Assembly (NCBI GenBank): GCA_037957365.1
Contig: JARHVA010000593.1
Location: 2,408,501-2,472,500 of the forward strand
DNA length: 64,000 bases
Direction: 5' to 3'
Origin: Torreya grandis
Lineage: Eukaryota > Streptophyta > Pinopsida > Cupressales > Taxaceae
Positions 11,114 through 24,465 of this stretch are shown here, in pieces (within the stretch, counting starts at the first letter, position 1; each line of letters starts with the position of its first letter). Below the pieces are notes generated by a model, which did not search any database, had not been told where the DNA came from, and saw nothing but the letters and a program-made list of their open reading frames with translations. The position numbers and the translations under genes were made by a program.

Positions 11114-12278
11114 TGTAGACACCTAAATATGGTCACTAGTGACCTCTAATTAGATTTTTGACCAGTTCTTACTAATATACATAATTTGACCTAAAAACAC
11201 TAAAGTACATTAAAATCTTTGAGCCTGATATAGTCAAGTGCTGATTTTGGCTAGGGTATCCCTAAATGGGGTAGTGTAATTTATGGGCCATCTAACTTTG
11301 ATCAGATCATTCTAAGTCAAAATGCCAATTTTGTACTTGGGTGATCTAGATTGTTCTTTCTTATCAAATCTCTTACACAAGACATGTGATTTTGTTATTT
11401 GCTATTGGTAACATCCTAAATGGGATAATAGATCCAACACATTTAACATTGACTTCCTATTCCAATCAGTCAAATTTTGGACTAATAACAAAGCATTCTG
11501 ATCAATTTGAGTAATTTGTGCACAAAGTTCTTAATCATGTTAAGAGCTAGTTAAACCAAATTAGATCCTAATTACTAATTCCATGAAAACTTGTTGAATA
11601 CTTGTTTTTAGAAATGAATATTGAATATCTGCATCGTTAGGTGACCATTTCTTGGGAAGACATCTCTAGGCCATAAATGTCATAAATATTGGGATTCATG
11701 CCTCCCATGCCTCATCAATGCCCTCCATGCCTCTTAATTTCCCCTCTATCCCACATATTAATGAGCCTATTTATTAATTTTAATTGCAAAATTGGATTAA
11801 TCCTTAGCCACACATCTCAATCTTGAGATGCATGGTTCAGGTTGATTTTGATCAATCTAAAAAATCTATAAATAGGAGGCCTTCCCACATGAATTTTAGG
11901 TCTTGATAATACAACATTATAATGTACAAATGATTACAAAAGCTATTTTAATTAGTGTTACCATGACAACTTAATTCTAAGCCAATCCAAGCCAAATCCA
12001 ATGGTGCCATGAGGAGGTGGAGGATAGTCAAGCTTCATTACAATAGACTTCATGAGCACAAACTGAGTAAGCCACTACTAAAAAAACATTTGGAGCATCC
12101 AAGGAAGGTGAAGGATTCTTTTTTTCCCTTACTTTTTAGTTGTGTTTGTCATTTATTTTTGTTATTAATCTCACCCTAGTAACTAGGCATAAAGTTGTTA
12201 GTTTAACATGTTTTTGATTTGATTTCATTCACTAACACAATACTAATATCCTCTTCTTAGTCAAATTCCTAGTTCACA
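11114..12278 (+). repeat. 5' LTR of element 2
   Basis: It runs from TGTAGACACC to TTCACA and matches 26469-27635 along its whole length. A short pyrimidine-rich open stretch near its 3' end (about 12000-12180) has an equivalent in the other LTR and is LTR sequence, not a gene. Confidence 0.92.
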
Positions 12279-12282
12279 TAAT

Positions 12283-12300
12283 TTCACACCCAATGGGACA
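12283..12300 (+). other. Primer-binding region of element 2
   Basis: TTCACACCCAATGGGACA starts four bases after the LTR end. It corresponds to the TTGGCACACC...GGGA sites after the LTRs of elements 1 and 3, with GG changed to a shorter form. I do not assign the tRNA. Confidence 0.65.
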
Positions 12301-15300
12301 TGAATAAATTTATAAAATTGATCACAATACTCCCTCAATCAACTCAATAACATTTTTTATGTATAATCTTGGAGTGGGATGCTTAAAAGAGTGAAAAAAT
12401 TAAGTAAAACACATTTTTTGTAAGTAGCAGGTTTGATTGGACACAGTCACGGGATTGTCTTGCAAATCACAGTATTGTCATTTAGACTCATGATATTGTG
12501 TTTAGCCATTTTTATTTTTGGACTAACTTTGTGTTTTTTTTTGTAGGGTTAACAATGCCACTACTTTATAAGTCATGGGATTGATCTACAACTCATGGGG
12601 TTACTTAACTGAGTCATGATATTATCTAACGATTAGTAGTTAAGTGACAATACTGCAACTTTTAAAGTTGTGGGATTATCTTGCTACTAGTGGGATCATC
12701 AAACCAAGTTATGGTATTATGACCAAACTGCCTATGGTTTATAATACCACAATTTTTATAGTTATGGGATTATCTTTTAAGTAGTAGGAACATCATTTAG
12801 AGTCACAATATTGTGACTAAATGGTTAGCAGTTAGTTACAATACTATAACTCTTAAAGTTATGGGATTATCTTGCAAGTAGTGGGATTGATCTAAAAAGT
12901 AGTGGTATTACACCACTATGTCAACCCAAGTGTTCCTTTTCTTAAGTTAATTATTTCATCTTTAAAAATGCTTCAAAGTTAAACTACTTGCTAACATTTT
13001 TCTTGTAGGTCCAACTTGAAAAATTGCTAAAACATGTTTAAATCATCTTTTATATGCTTTAAAATGAACTAGGAACGTTATTTTGGTGCTCAATATAACA
13101 TTTAAGTGCTTAAATAAGTGTTTAACATTAGTTTTCAAAGTTTATAATTTTAAGACCAAGGGGTCAAATGAACACCACCAAATCTTTCATTTGGGCTTAA
13201 AATTAAACACACTTGTCAATTTTTTTTTCATTATTTCAATTAGCACTTTGCTTTCACAAAATATAAGGATGTTATGTGTATGCTCTTCTATTTTTCCCCT
13301 TTAGGGAACCCTTGGAATCAAAAGCACTTTTTCTATTTGCAAATTGCCAATTCCAAGGCATAGAAAGAATGTCATCTAACGCACTCCCCAAAAACTCGTA
13401 AAAGTATTAGGTGACCTTGACAATGACCCTAAAGTCTTTTTATTTTATTCTTTCTTTATTTTCATGTAAACTTGGCTTGTGAGGGGGATGTTATTACCTC
13501 CCATGAGTTCTTTAGGGAAGCTTTGACGTAGGGTTTCACCTCCCAACATTGACTTCATTTGGTTCCATATTCGAGTTGCACACAGGACGTAGTGGCACTT
13601 TAGACATCGCATTACACTAAGAAAATAATAGGATGTAGTGGTTATAAAAAGGACTAGACCTTTTTGCAACAAGATATGTGATATGAATGCAAAACATATG
13701 CTTTTTTTTGCATTGTTTGACGTGAAAGTCAGTATGTAATTGATTCCCATAGAACGTTTGAAAACTTATAGCTCTTAGACAAATCCTCACTTACCACAAA
13801 AGTGTTGTTGGTGCAAGGGGTGCATTAAGGTCCATGCCTTAGTACTATCATTTAAGAGAAAGGGGGTGCAAAAAACCTACTATATAATGTGCATTTACTT
13901 TTAGATGAACACTTAAAATCCTCTCAAATGACATATATTGATAGATTCCAACAATACCAAGTAACCTTGTCAGTTTAGGATCTATGAGTGATTAATTAGT
14001 TGGTTTTGTCCTATATTAAAGTCTTTTTTGGAGTAAAAACTTTGTGTAAACAAATAATGCAAACAAAACACATGGTCCCCAAGTTTATTTAAACAAGAAG
14101 GCATTATGGTACCCACGTGAATCATCAATTTGCCTTGTTCAAAGTTCATCAAAACTTGGACTCATATCATCGACTTTGATGCAGTTATGGTACCCAATTG
14201 AGTCTAGACCTTTTTAAAATTTATTTAAGTCCTTCATTTATAATATAAATTCAAAATTGTATCTTTATAATTTCATAGAGTTGATGTGTTAAGTGCGTTT
14301 TCCATTTGCACTAAACTTGAGTGAACTTAGGTTGAATTTCCAATTTGGGTTAAAGACCATTTTAAAGACTCATAATCATGATTATCATCATAGTTAGACT
14401 TGGGTTATTTCATGCTAAACACTTTTACTTTGGGTCTATAAACCTAACCTTTTTGTGGTAATATTCCAAATTTTATAAATCTTGCGACCATTTGAGTGCA
14501 ACACTTCTTGTCTTAGAAATATTGCCAAAACTTTGAGAGTGTGTGCATAATTTGAGAAAGGTAGTGATACTCTACCAAATTTTTGATTAATAGTCTTTGC
14601 CTTACGATTTGTTGAAATAGACACTTTATTATATCTATTGAGTAGTTTAGCATGGTTATGCTACCAAAATCATTTCACCATTGTTTCAAAGAACCTTTTT
14701 TCATAGAGTCCAAGTTTGTCACATTTTTGTAAACCAATTTGGGTATACTTTTAGTAAGATATTTGTCTAGCATGGTCATAATGTTCACCTTTTGTCTAGC
14801 CTATTTGTTACAAAGAGCCTATTTTTATGCCATAATTTGTTAGAAAATAAACTATTCCAAAGTGCCTTTTTATTTCATACTTCATACATAGTTGGTCAAG
14901 TTTATATCCAAAACTCAAGTGCTTAGTGTTTTTTAGAAGTGTTTCAAATCTGTTAGATTAAAAATCATCTTTATTTCAAAGTCTAACTTTTGATGCCATT
15001 TGGCCAAGAGTCCTAGCACATGCCTTGTTTGAGCCTAGCTTTTGATGCCGCGTTTGGCCAAAAGACCTTGAAACTTTTGATTTTTTTTATTAGACTGATT
15101 TGAATCACTTTGACCTTAGAGTTTGACATTTTGATTTTTGGTCTATTTACTTGTGTATCTTTGTGTGAAACATGAACCATTAGATACTTAATGCTAGCTT
15201 GTTTCCTCACAAATCTTTACATAAACCTTTTTGATCCTTTTGACAAATCTAGACCAAGTTTAAACATCAACTTTTAGACATTGTATTTTTAGATTTTGTA

Positions 15301-15335
15301 GAACTCTTTGACCCTTTATTTCAAAAACATTTACT
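12301..15335 (+). other. Long 5' leader of element 2
   Basis: Three kilobases with no recognisable domain separate the primer site from gag. It contains the diverged repeat block at 12430-12905. Open stretches of 60-100 codons on either strand show no family motif. Near 15040 a TTGATGCC..GTTTGGCCAA block recurs from 14990, hinting at further short duplication. Confidence 0.6.
12430..12905. repeat. Diverged tandem repeats in the element 2 leader
   Basis: Units related to AGTTATGGGATTATCTTGCAA recur, for example near 12440, 12580, 12665, 12760 and 12855, alternating with AGTCATGATATTGTG-like blocks. Spacing is irregular at roughly 60-110 bases and the copies differ at many positions. Confidence 0.65.
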
Positions 15336-18300
15336 ATGGATCCCAACATGTATTCCTACACTCATAGTGGACTCATGTATAATCCATGGATTAGTAATGT
15401 GGTTGCAAAGGGAAAAATGGTGAAAGACCCCTACATAGATAATATTGCTTATGAGATGGATCCTTATCCCTATTATAATACTCTGTTAGAGACACAAATC
15501 CAAGATCCATTAGATAACTATTTGGTTAATACACCACCTTATTTAGAATAAGACCAAGAATCAAACCACACAATACCTAGTTACAATACCCATAACTGAT
15601 GAACAAGTTCTTCAACAATCATGCTATACTAACACACCTTCCACATATGACCTATTTTTGTTTGATCATCATTTATTAGAGAACAAAGATGAGATTTTAG
15701 TTAAAACCATAGAGGTAGGGGCCAAGTTTCTAGTAGACTTCCCTCATGAGAAGTTACCAAGCCTAGTAAGAAAGCCCCACAACATAATTTACAATCAACA
15801 GGCTTCTTCTAGAAATCCTTTGGCTCTAGTCCAAACAACATATCAAGACCTTCATATGCCAAACATAGGCAAAAAACTCATGGAAGACCACTTTAACCAA
15901 ATGCAGATGACATATCAAACCTACTTGAATATAACATGTAATTTCAATTAGATAACCATGGTGAATAAACCTCTTCTTGACTTAGTTCCTTCAACAGGAG
16001 TTTTGATAGAGTTAATTGGTCAAGACAATCAAAATTTAGACCCATTCACACAAAACACTTTGATAAAAAACTTGCTACATATGCTAATTATTGAAGAAGT
16101 ATCTTTTGCTTCTATGAAGAATAATGAGGGAAATATAGTGGACAATGTGCAAACAACATCCAATCCAAATCAAAGTGGTACTAATGCAAAAATAACTAAT
16201 CAACAATATGTGCCTATAGTTAATACCATGAATGGATCATCATACCAAAGAATAGGAGCTTCTACACCCAAAATTTTACCACCTACTTCCCAACCTCAAC
16301 CAACTACTTAATCAAGTGTGTAACCAATGGGATTAGGTAGTCAACCAAAAACTAATGTCACACCTCAAAAATAGAATGTGATGAATCCTACTCCTCTTTA
16401 ACAAGGGATGAGTATTATTCCACAATAACATGCACAATCTAGTGTACCAACTCAACAGAGGCTGAATATATTTCCACCTCAATAAGGGGAAACTAATGTT
16501 CTACCTCATTAGGTAGTGGCAAATATGCCTCCTCAATCACAAACCAATGTACCAATATAAAACTAAATGATGACTAGCCAAAAACATGTAAATATTGGAG
16601 AATGATAGATGCTGAATATTCAACATGTTTTCACTTCCCAACAAGGAGTCATGCAACAAGGAGGCTCTCATATTTCTCAAGTACCTAATAAATAATAATT
16701 GGTTCAAAATGTGCCATAAAGTTAGGGTCTTGGTTCACAAGTTCCTACTCAACAAAAAGGTTTGATTGGTCGGTAACATGTCCCTTTTCAACCATAATAG
16801 GCATAATATAGTTATATCCCTCCATCCCAACCACAAAATCCTCCAAGTTAAACCTTTATAGCCAACCCAAACCATAATATTTCACAACCAAATATGCAAT
16901 TCCAAGTACATCCTAATCCACATATGCATATTCTTGGTCTATTTTCCAACCAAACTAACTTACCCCAACAAATATCTCCATCATACCCTAGTGAAAGTGT
17001 CCACTTATGACCTCCCAACCATCTACCCAAACTAATATTCTCCCTTAAACCAATGTTCCTTCCAGTTTCTTATCCCAAGAATTACAATAGATGAAGGATG
17101 TAATTGATGCCATTTAGGCTGGGAAATAGACTAAAAAGTTTAAATTGGATGACATGTGTTCTTATCTATTTAACATGGAGTACTTGTAGATACCATTTCC
17201 TCCAGGATACGAACTACCAAAATTTGGCAAATACAAAGGGAAAGGTGACCCTAAGGCCCATTTAATCGAGTTATTTTTTGTATGTCAACTAGTGGTATAT
17301 AGAGATATATACCTTTTATTTTTGTTTCCAAGAAGCTTGGCTAGACAAGACTCGGAGTGGTTTTTAAAGTTGCCCAAGAATTTAGTAATAGATTTTGATA
17401 ATCTTTTTGACAAGTTTGTGTAGCACTTTTCCTATAATATCAAACATGATATTTCATTGGTTGACTTAACACAAGAAAAACAAAAGGTTGTTGAATTTTT
17501 TACAAATTATCTACAATGAAGGAGAGCCCTTGCTAGCCGATTCACCCATAGTTTACCAAATAAAATATTAGCCACTATGTTTACTAAAAATTTGCATAGT
17601 GAGATAGTTTATCATCTATAACTACGATTTGCACATACTTTCAAGGAGATCATCGACAAAGGCTTGCTGATTGAGTAAGCTATTATTAATAAAGGGATCA
17701 TCAAGCTTACTTAAACTAATCATAATCAAATTACTAATTAGGGAAGTGGCCAAAACTAACATCTAATCCAAGCACAAGCATAACAACTAATATAGGCCAA
17801 TAACCAAGATAGACCAAAGCAATTCAACCATAATAGGAATGTTGTAGGTAATGGAGTAATCAAGACATGTCATTTTCAAATAGTGAAAACATCATCTGTA
17901 CCACCTTTTTAGCTTAGTCGTACCCAAAAACCTCTCTAACCAACACCTCAAGCACAAAAACCAAGACCCATGCAAGAAATATAGTAATATTTACCATTAT
18001 AAACCCATCCTCTAAGGAGAACTATACCTACATGTCATGTCTTTAGTGACCTAAGAGAGAATATTGAGTCTATATTTCACAAACTTTCCATTGCTAATCT
18101 GATTAGTTAGCCTATACCAAAATGTTATTCATAAAGAATTCCTTATCCTGATTGGTATAATGAAAATGAATTTTGTGAATATCATCGAGTCAATGGGCAT
18201 AATCTATGAAGATGTGTGAAAATAAATCATTTGATTGAGAATATGTTAGATAATAGGGAGAAAACATTGGATAATGGTACTTCCACCTCTAATCAAACTC

Positions 18301-18700
18301 TTGAGATTTATCAAAACCCCTTTCCACAACATAAAAATCAACAATAATAGAAATATCAACAACAACAACAACAACACTGGCTAGTGAAACAACAAAATCA
18401 ATATTATCAAAACCAAATTCCAAATTAGTAAAACTCACAACATTAGAACAATGGACAAAACCAAGGTCAAAACGATAACAATCAACAAACCTACCATATA
18501 GTTTCACATGAATACAACATGGTTGTAGGTCATATTTCAAGGGTTAGAATTAATACCATCTCCATTAATCCTAGACTAAGCACTAATCAATCTGGACCAT
18601 TGCTAAACAATACCACTCAACTAATTACATGGATAATCCGTCTTTGACCTAGGACTACACATAGGCAAACTAAAAAATTAGGAGTCCCACTTTTGGACCA
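15336..18700 (+). pseudogene. Element 2 gag
   Basis: The frame opens MDPNMYSYTH at 15336. The clearest capsid block lies near 17195-17330, PPGYELPKFGKYKGKGDPKA, followed by an Arg-Trp-rich helix region (SLARQDSEWFLKLP) typical of plant retrotransposon Gag (Pfam PF03732). Near 18170 a CEYHRVNGH...RC stretch is a zinc-finger-like motif of Tat Gag. Between about 16310 and 16850 and again at 18340-18480 lies a Gln/Asn/Pro-rich region with many TAG and TAA stops where Gln is expected. At least one frame change separates 15551 from 15658. Gag would form the particle shell; this copy cannot. Confidence 0.8.
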
Positions 18701-19204
18701 TATACTGATAACTCACCCTTCTTATGTGACCACATATAAGTGCATCGACGATCGAGACTTGTCTTATCTGGTCCCACACCATTTCCATCATTTATTAGTA
18801 ATTATGGTCCAACATCTAATCTTGATTATGCAATCACAACTTGAAGGTCAAAGATTACTATCCTAGGTATACAACCATCTACCACTTTCCTTGTTATCCA
18901 ACCAACTGTTCAGCCTCAGAATAAACTATTCACCATTGACGAAGACAAGAAGTTTGATATTGTGGAACAATTACAAAAGACACCAACATAGATCTCTATT
19001 TTATATTTTTTGCAAATGTCAACAATCCACACTAAAATTTTGAATAAATTTTTAACCCAATCCACTGTTTTCAGTGAAATATCCCCTAATAAATTTCAAG
19101 CTTTGGTTGGATACCTAGCTCTAGCCTGACAAGTCACACTCAACTAAAGAAATATGTCTTCTCTTGGACCAATTCATAACAATCCATTGTACATATAAGT
19201 TTAT

Positions 19205-20290
19205 ATAAAGTGGCATAAAGTGAAACATGTCCTTATAGACAATGGATCAGGCCTCAACATAGTGTCTCTAAATCTCATCAAGCTTCTTGGGTATATAATG
19301 GCAGATCTCCAACTAGAAATGATAATTATCAAAGCCTATGATAATCAAGAAAGAGAATCACAAGGCACCATTAACTTACCAGTTACCATTGGGTCTTGGG
19401 CCCATGATACACTTTGCCATGTGTTTGATTTTGAGTTGTCATATAATATACTTCTAGGTAGGCTTTGGTTACATTAGATTCATGTAGTCCCATCAACACT
19501 ACACCAATGTATCTAGTTCTCCCACTCAGGGATGGAAGTAAATATTCCAAGAGATTTACACCCATATGAACACTATAAAAATCTTGAGGCTGAGTTTCAA
19601 AGCTATAATTACCAATATGTCATGAATCCAAGTTTCAAGTAGGATAAAAGAAAGACCATGCTTATTGATCCTCCACAAGATAATTACATAGATCCTAATA
19701 CCTTGGATTCTATTTCCCACATGCCACCTCCTAAATCTTCCAATAATATCAACATTTTAGATAATGGACTAGGAGAGTATGTGACCCATGATACCTTCCA
19801 TATTGCCAATCTTCCTTAGAATCCAAAGACCTTTGGATGACCTAAAGTTACCCCACACATGTATTGGCAACAAAAGAATAAATATAAGGGATACGTCATA
19901 TTTATACTAGTATCTGGCCAAGAACAAGACCCTCTCAAAGGAGATGAATCATTGTTATACAATGACAAATTGGCTAATTATTACAAGAGTACCAAGTATC
20001 CTATTCCTAATAGGATCATGGAACATCAAGATTATGAAAGAAGAGGCATTAGACTAATCCATGACTAAGTACAAAATACCTTATGGACTTAGATTTAAAC
20101 CACCTGGGAGTGACCCCATATATCTTATTCAAGTTCTATCACCAATGGCTAGTGATGATGATGTTGACAGTGAAGTAGAGTCTGATCAGAGCCTCACCTT
20201 TGATGACCTAGATGAGACTAACCTATTTGATAATAATGCCATATGTACTCTTACCCTAATCATTTGTCATAACTCATTACCATTATAATA
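19205..20290 (+). pseudogene. Element 2 protease and following linker
   Basis: VLIDNGSGLNIVSLNLIKLLG at 19229 onward carries the Asp-Asn-Gly form of the aspartic protease site common in Tat-type elements. SYNILLGRLWLH near 19440-19475, then a stop and PSTLHQC in the same frame, matches the usual LLGRPWIH...PSTLHQ end of the domain. After it, 19859-20290 is an acidic linker toward RT with a frame change at about 20065. The enzyme would cut the Gag-Pol polyprotein. Confidence 0.8.
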
Positions 20291-20834
20291 TCCCCAATTG
20301 ATAGATTAAGACCAACAAGAATCCAGTTTATCGATTGATGAGTTTTAGAATGATGAGGTATTTTGTGATTTTTTAGGCCTTAGAGATAATGTTCTAATGG
20401 GAGATCATAAATAAAGATTCTCAATTACATTGGATCTTGAAGCTAATTTTAGAGAGTAGGTGAACACCCTTAGCCAAAAACAAATACATAAAACATTAAG
20501 GTCCCTAAGTGAAAACCTCTTTGAAGCACTTTTTAACCAAGAAAAATTTAAAGATAAAAGCTAGTCTAGTGGTGAAAACCTATTTCAGGCACCATTAGAT
20601 GGGGGTATTCATTCTTCTTTTAATTTAGACTAGGAGACCACCAATGATGAACTTGCCTATAGATCCAAGTTTAGTTTTATGCAACAAGTATTTGATCAAA
20701 TTCTTCAAGAATTTTTGATTATTTTTGTCACATGGCCAGATCTCCCATTGGGGGACTCATATTCATCATGCCTAGGAGATGTTGAAGAGCAAGTCCTAAT
20801 AGAGGACCCTGATATAGTCAAATAGTTCAAGTCT

Positions 20835-21830
20835 TTGCCTACTATCCTAGAAGATGGTTCAACCCTTATATTTGAAGATACAATAGAGGTAAACATTAAG
20901 ACTCCATCAGACCCAAGATGGATAAAATTAGGCATGTCCCTCAATGAAGAGGAATGTGAAGTATTTATAAGTCTATTGAGAGAATTTATAGATATATTTG
21001 CATGGATATATTTTGACATGCTAGGTTTGGACCCCACTTTGGTTCAACACCAACTTATGATCAATCTTGATGCCAAACTGGTGAAATGAAAGCTATGTAA
21101 GATGCATCTTCACATTGCCATCTTAATAAAGAAAGAGTTGTAAAAAATCTTAGAAGTAGGATGTATCTGATCCATTGACTACTTAGAATGGATATCTAAT
21201 GTTGTACTTATTATTAAAAAGCTTGAATAAATAAGAATCTATACTAATTTTTGAGACATAAACAAAGCTTGTCCTAAGGATGACTTTTCATTGCATAATA
21301 TTGACATGATATTTGACTCCATGGTAGGTTATGAAATGCTTTCACTCATGGATGGGTTTTCAAGATACAACCAGATTAGAAGACCAACATAAAACAACAT
21401 TCACCACTCCATGGGGAACATTTTGTTATTAGGTAATGCCATTTGGTCTTAAGATTGCTAAAGATACATATTAAAGGGCCATGACTATCATATTCCATGA
21501 TATGATGCATGATATTGTTGGAGACTATGTCGATGACATATTAAGGAAATCCAAAACTAGGACCAACCATCTAGTAGTACTATGTAGGATATTTGAAATA
21601 TTTTGGGAGTACAAATTTAGACTCAATATAAATAAATGTGTGTTTGGTGTAACCTCAGGCAAATTACTCAGCTTCATCGTGTCTCGTAGAGGCATTGAAG
21701 TCAATTTGGCTAAAGTCTATGCTATAACTGAGATGCTACCACTAACTAATTTGAAGTAACTCTGTAGTTTATAGGGTAAAATCCAATCAATTTGATGTTT
21801 TATCTCTCAGTTAGTAGATAAGTGTCATCC
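20835..21830 (+). pseudogene. Element 2 reverse transcriptase
   Basis: The upstream IKTPSDPRWIKLG and EEECEVFISLLREFIDIFAW match the region just before gypsy RT. DINKACPKDDF near 21255-21290, SLMDGFSRYNQI near 21345-21375 and TTPWGT with a PFGLK block near 21400-21450 are RT motifs. DYVDDILRKSK at 21523-21556 holds the YVDD active site. The frame is broken by stops (21087, 21141, 21226, 21431) and by a small deletion near 21372 after NQI. RT copies the element RNA into DNA. Confidence 0.88.
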
Positions 21831-21889
21831 ATTTACACATCTTATAAAAAAGGGAGTTATATTTCACTAAGATGATCATTTCTAAACAA

Positions 21890-22294
21890 CTTTTCAACAA
21901 GTCAAGGACTATCTAGCTAATCCACCTATTTTTTTACCTCCTATGCTAGGAAAGTCATTCTTGTTGTATCTATCATTTACTGATAATGATTTGAGGGTAC
22001 TTTTGGCTCAACATGATAAAAATAGAAAAGAGAATGTAGTATACTACTTAATTCATATCTTGGTCACATGAACACAACTATGCATCTATTGAAAAAACTT
22101 GTCTAACCATGGTCTTCACAGCTCAAAAATTGTGCCATTACATGTTGAACAATAAGACCATGGTCATTTCAAAAGTATATCCACTCAAGTATCTACTATC
22201 TAAAACAAATTTACAAAGCAGACTAGCCAAATGGATCATGATTATTAGTGAGTTTGACATAGAGTATGTCAATCAGAAGGCAATCAAAGGATAG
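21890..22294 (+). pseudogene. Element 2 gypsy-type RNase H
   Basis: The segment after RT contains FQQVKDYLANPP, a FLLYLSFTDNDLRVLLAQ block and, near 22109-22294, a run ending IISEFDIEYVNQKAIKG, the usual end of the gypsy RNase H and its tether. The catalytic first Asp of the LY.D.S motif is not kept (LYLSFTD). It would remove RNA from the RNA-DNA hybrid. Confidence 0.75.
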
Positions 22295-22394
22295 GTCCTT
22301 ATAGATCAACTTGGTGAAGCATGCCTTGAAGACACAAAGCCATTCATATTTAATTTTCTTGATGAATCCATAATGACCATCATTGACACATCTC

Positions 22395-22800
22395 TTGAGG
22401 AGAAACACTAGAATTTATATTTTGATGGTTCATTTATTGCACATGGATCAGGGGCATGCCTCTTATTTATTACACCATTAGGGGATCTAATCCCTAAATC
22501 ATTTAAAATCAATTTTCCTTATATAAACAACATGACAAAGTATGAATAACCTGTCATAAGAATTCAAGAGGTAGTATAATGGAACATATCTCATCTCTAA
22601 GTTTATAGTGATTCTCAATTAATCATCATTCAGGTCACATACCATTTCCTAGCTAAAGATGACAAGCTGGTTCCATATAAGGCTATGGTCGATACCCTAA
22701 AACAACAAATTAAAAATATCCAATTTGAACATATACCAAGGGCTATTAATAGAACTATAGATGTCATGGCTACTATCAGGTCTCTGATTCAACAAATAAA
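22395..22800 (+). pseudogene. Element 2 archaeal-type RNase H
   Basis: NLYFDGSFIAHGSGACLLF near 22411-22468 carries the first catalytic Asp. NNMTKYE near 22528 has Lys where the second acidic residue (usually AEYEA) is expected, and VYSDSQLIII near 22600-22630 keeps the third. Two TAG/TAA stops lie between. Its place, after the gypsy RNase H and before integrase, is the common Tat arrangement (Pfam PF13456). Confidence 0.8.
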
Positions 22801-24142
22801 CAAAATTAGAGAATATTAGTTCCTTACTGAGAATTTGTTCACACCATCTCATGAACCTTCAACCATTGTAATGATTTGTGATATTGTTAGTCCTAATTCT
22901 ATCTATTATTTATACCTTTAAAAATACCTTCATGACCAAGTTCTACCACCCAACCTATCTCATAAACAAACCAAAGCCTTTATCTATCACTCCACTCATT
23001 ATACTCTACTTAGATCCACCCTTTACCACCATAGCTTTGATGGAACTATGCTTCATTATTTAACTTTGAGAGAGTCTATGCTAGTATTAAGAGAAGTTCA
23101 TGGAGTATGTGGAGCTCATTATAGTAGGGTAGTCATATCTAAAAATATCTTGCATACTAGTTATTATTGTCCTATGATGGATGTAGATGTAGTTGCATAT
23201 GTAAAGAAGTGTGACAAATGTCAATGACATGCTAATCTAATTCATGTTAATCTGAAATTAATGTTGATACCATGTCCATTTGTTACATGGGGACTTAACC
23301 TCATTAGGAAGATCAACCCCACTTCATTTGATGTCCATAAACATATCCTTATCACCACTGAGTATTTCACTAAGTGGGTTAAAGCTATACCCCTCACTTA
23401 CGTGACTAGAAATAAAATTTCCAAGTTTATCTTTAACTATCTCATTTACCACTATGGTATCCCCTCTGACATTATATCTGATAATGACAGATCATTCAAG
23501 AAAAAATATGTTGACAAGCTATGTACTAAATATAACATCACACAACATTTTTATATAACATATTACCCTTAAGGTAATGACTAGGCTGAAGCATCAAACA
23601 AAACCATTATCAATATCTTTAAAAATATTGTCAATAATGTTGATCATGATTGGCACGTACAAATATTCCCTACCCTTTAGGCATATCATACCAATCATCA
23701 TACTCCCACAAGAGGATTTCCATATTCATTTATTTATGGTATTGAAGTCATCCTTCCTATTGAGGTTGAATTGCCTTCACTACGCATATCTTTCAAGAAT
23801 ATCCTAGATGATCACAACTATCGAGTAGCTCACTTGCAAGATCTAGACCTACTTGATGAAAAATACACAGTTAATCTTCAACCATATCAAAATGGACTCA
23901 AATTCCACTATAATAGGTGTGTCAAGTATAAAACATTTAAACTTGGTGATCTTGTTCTTAAAGAAAACCAAAAGAATACCATGGTTGAGAAGAAGCATAA
24001 AGGTAAATTCAAACCAAATTGGATAGGGCCTTTCATCATTACTATAGATTATGGCTCAAGAGCATACATGCTTACCACACTAGATAGAGATAAACTTCCT
24101 GAGCTGATGAATATTAGTCACCTCAAGCGATACTATGCTTAA
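22800..24142 (+). pseudogene. Element 2 integrase
   Basis: VHGVCGAH near 23098-23121 and CDKC near 23212 form the HHCC zinc-binding module. The core follows: LITTEYFTKW (first Asp now Glu) near 23350, IISDND near 23473 (second Asp kept) and AEASNKT near 23588 (Glu kept). One frame runs from 23261 to 24142 broken only by single stops: TAA at 23570, TAG at 23582 and TAG near 23678. The C-terminal KGKFKPNWIGPF...HLKRYY block is complete and ends at the TAA after 24142. Integrase inserts the DNA copy into the host chromosome. Confidence 0.88.
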
Positions 24143-24465
24143 GTGCCAAGGTGTATTATCTGTAAAGACTATTTTAGTGGTGCCATTTTATCACTATTTA
24201 TTATTTATACAAATATCATTCTTATCCATCCTCTTAGTCGTATCCACTTTACATTTTTGATCTATCAACCAAATATGTTCTAACACCTAACCCGTTTGAC
24301 CCTAGTTTTTTCCATTCATTGCACATTTTTAGCACTGAAGAATCTGATTAGTTTCATCAGTTGTTTTGAGTACTTTAGATAGAGATTGTATTTTGGAGTA
24401 GTATGATAGAAGTTTTGGTAGTTACATCCTTCATTTGTTATGCCTTTCTTATCACCATTCTTACT

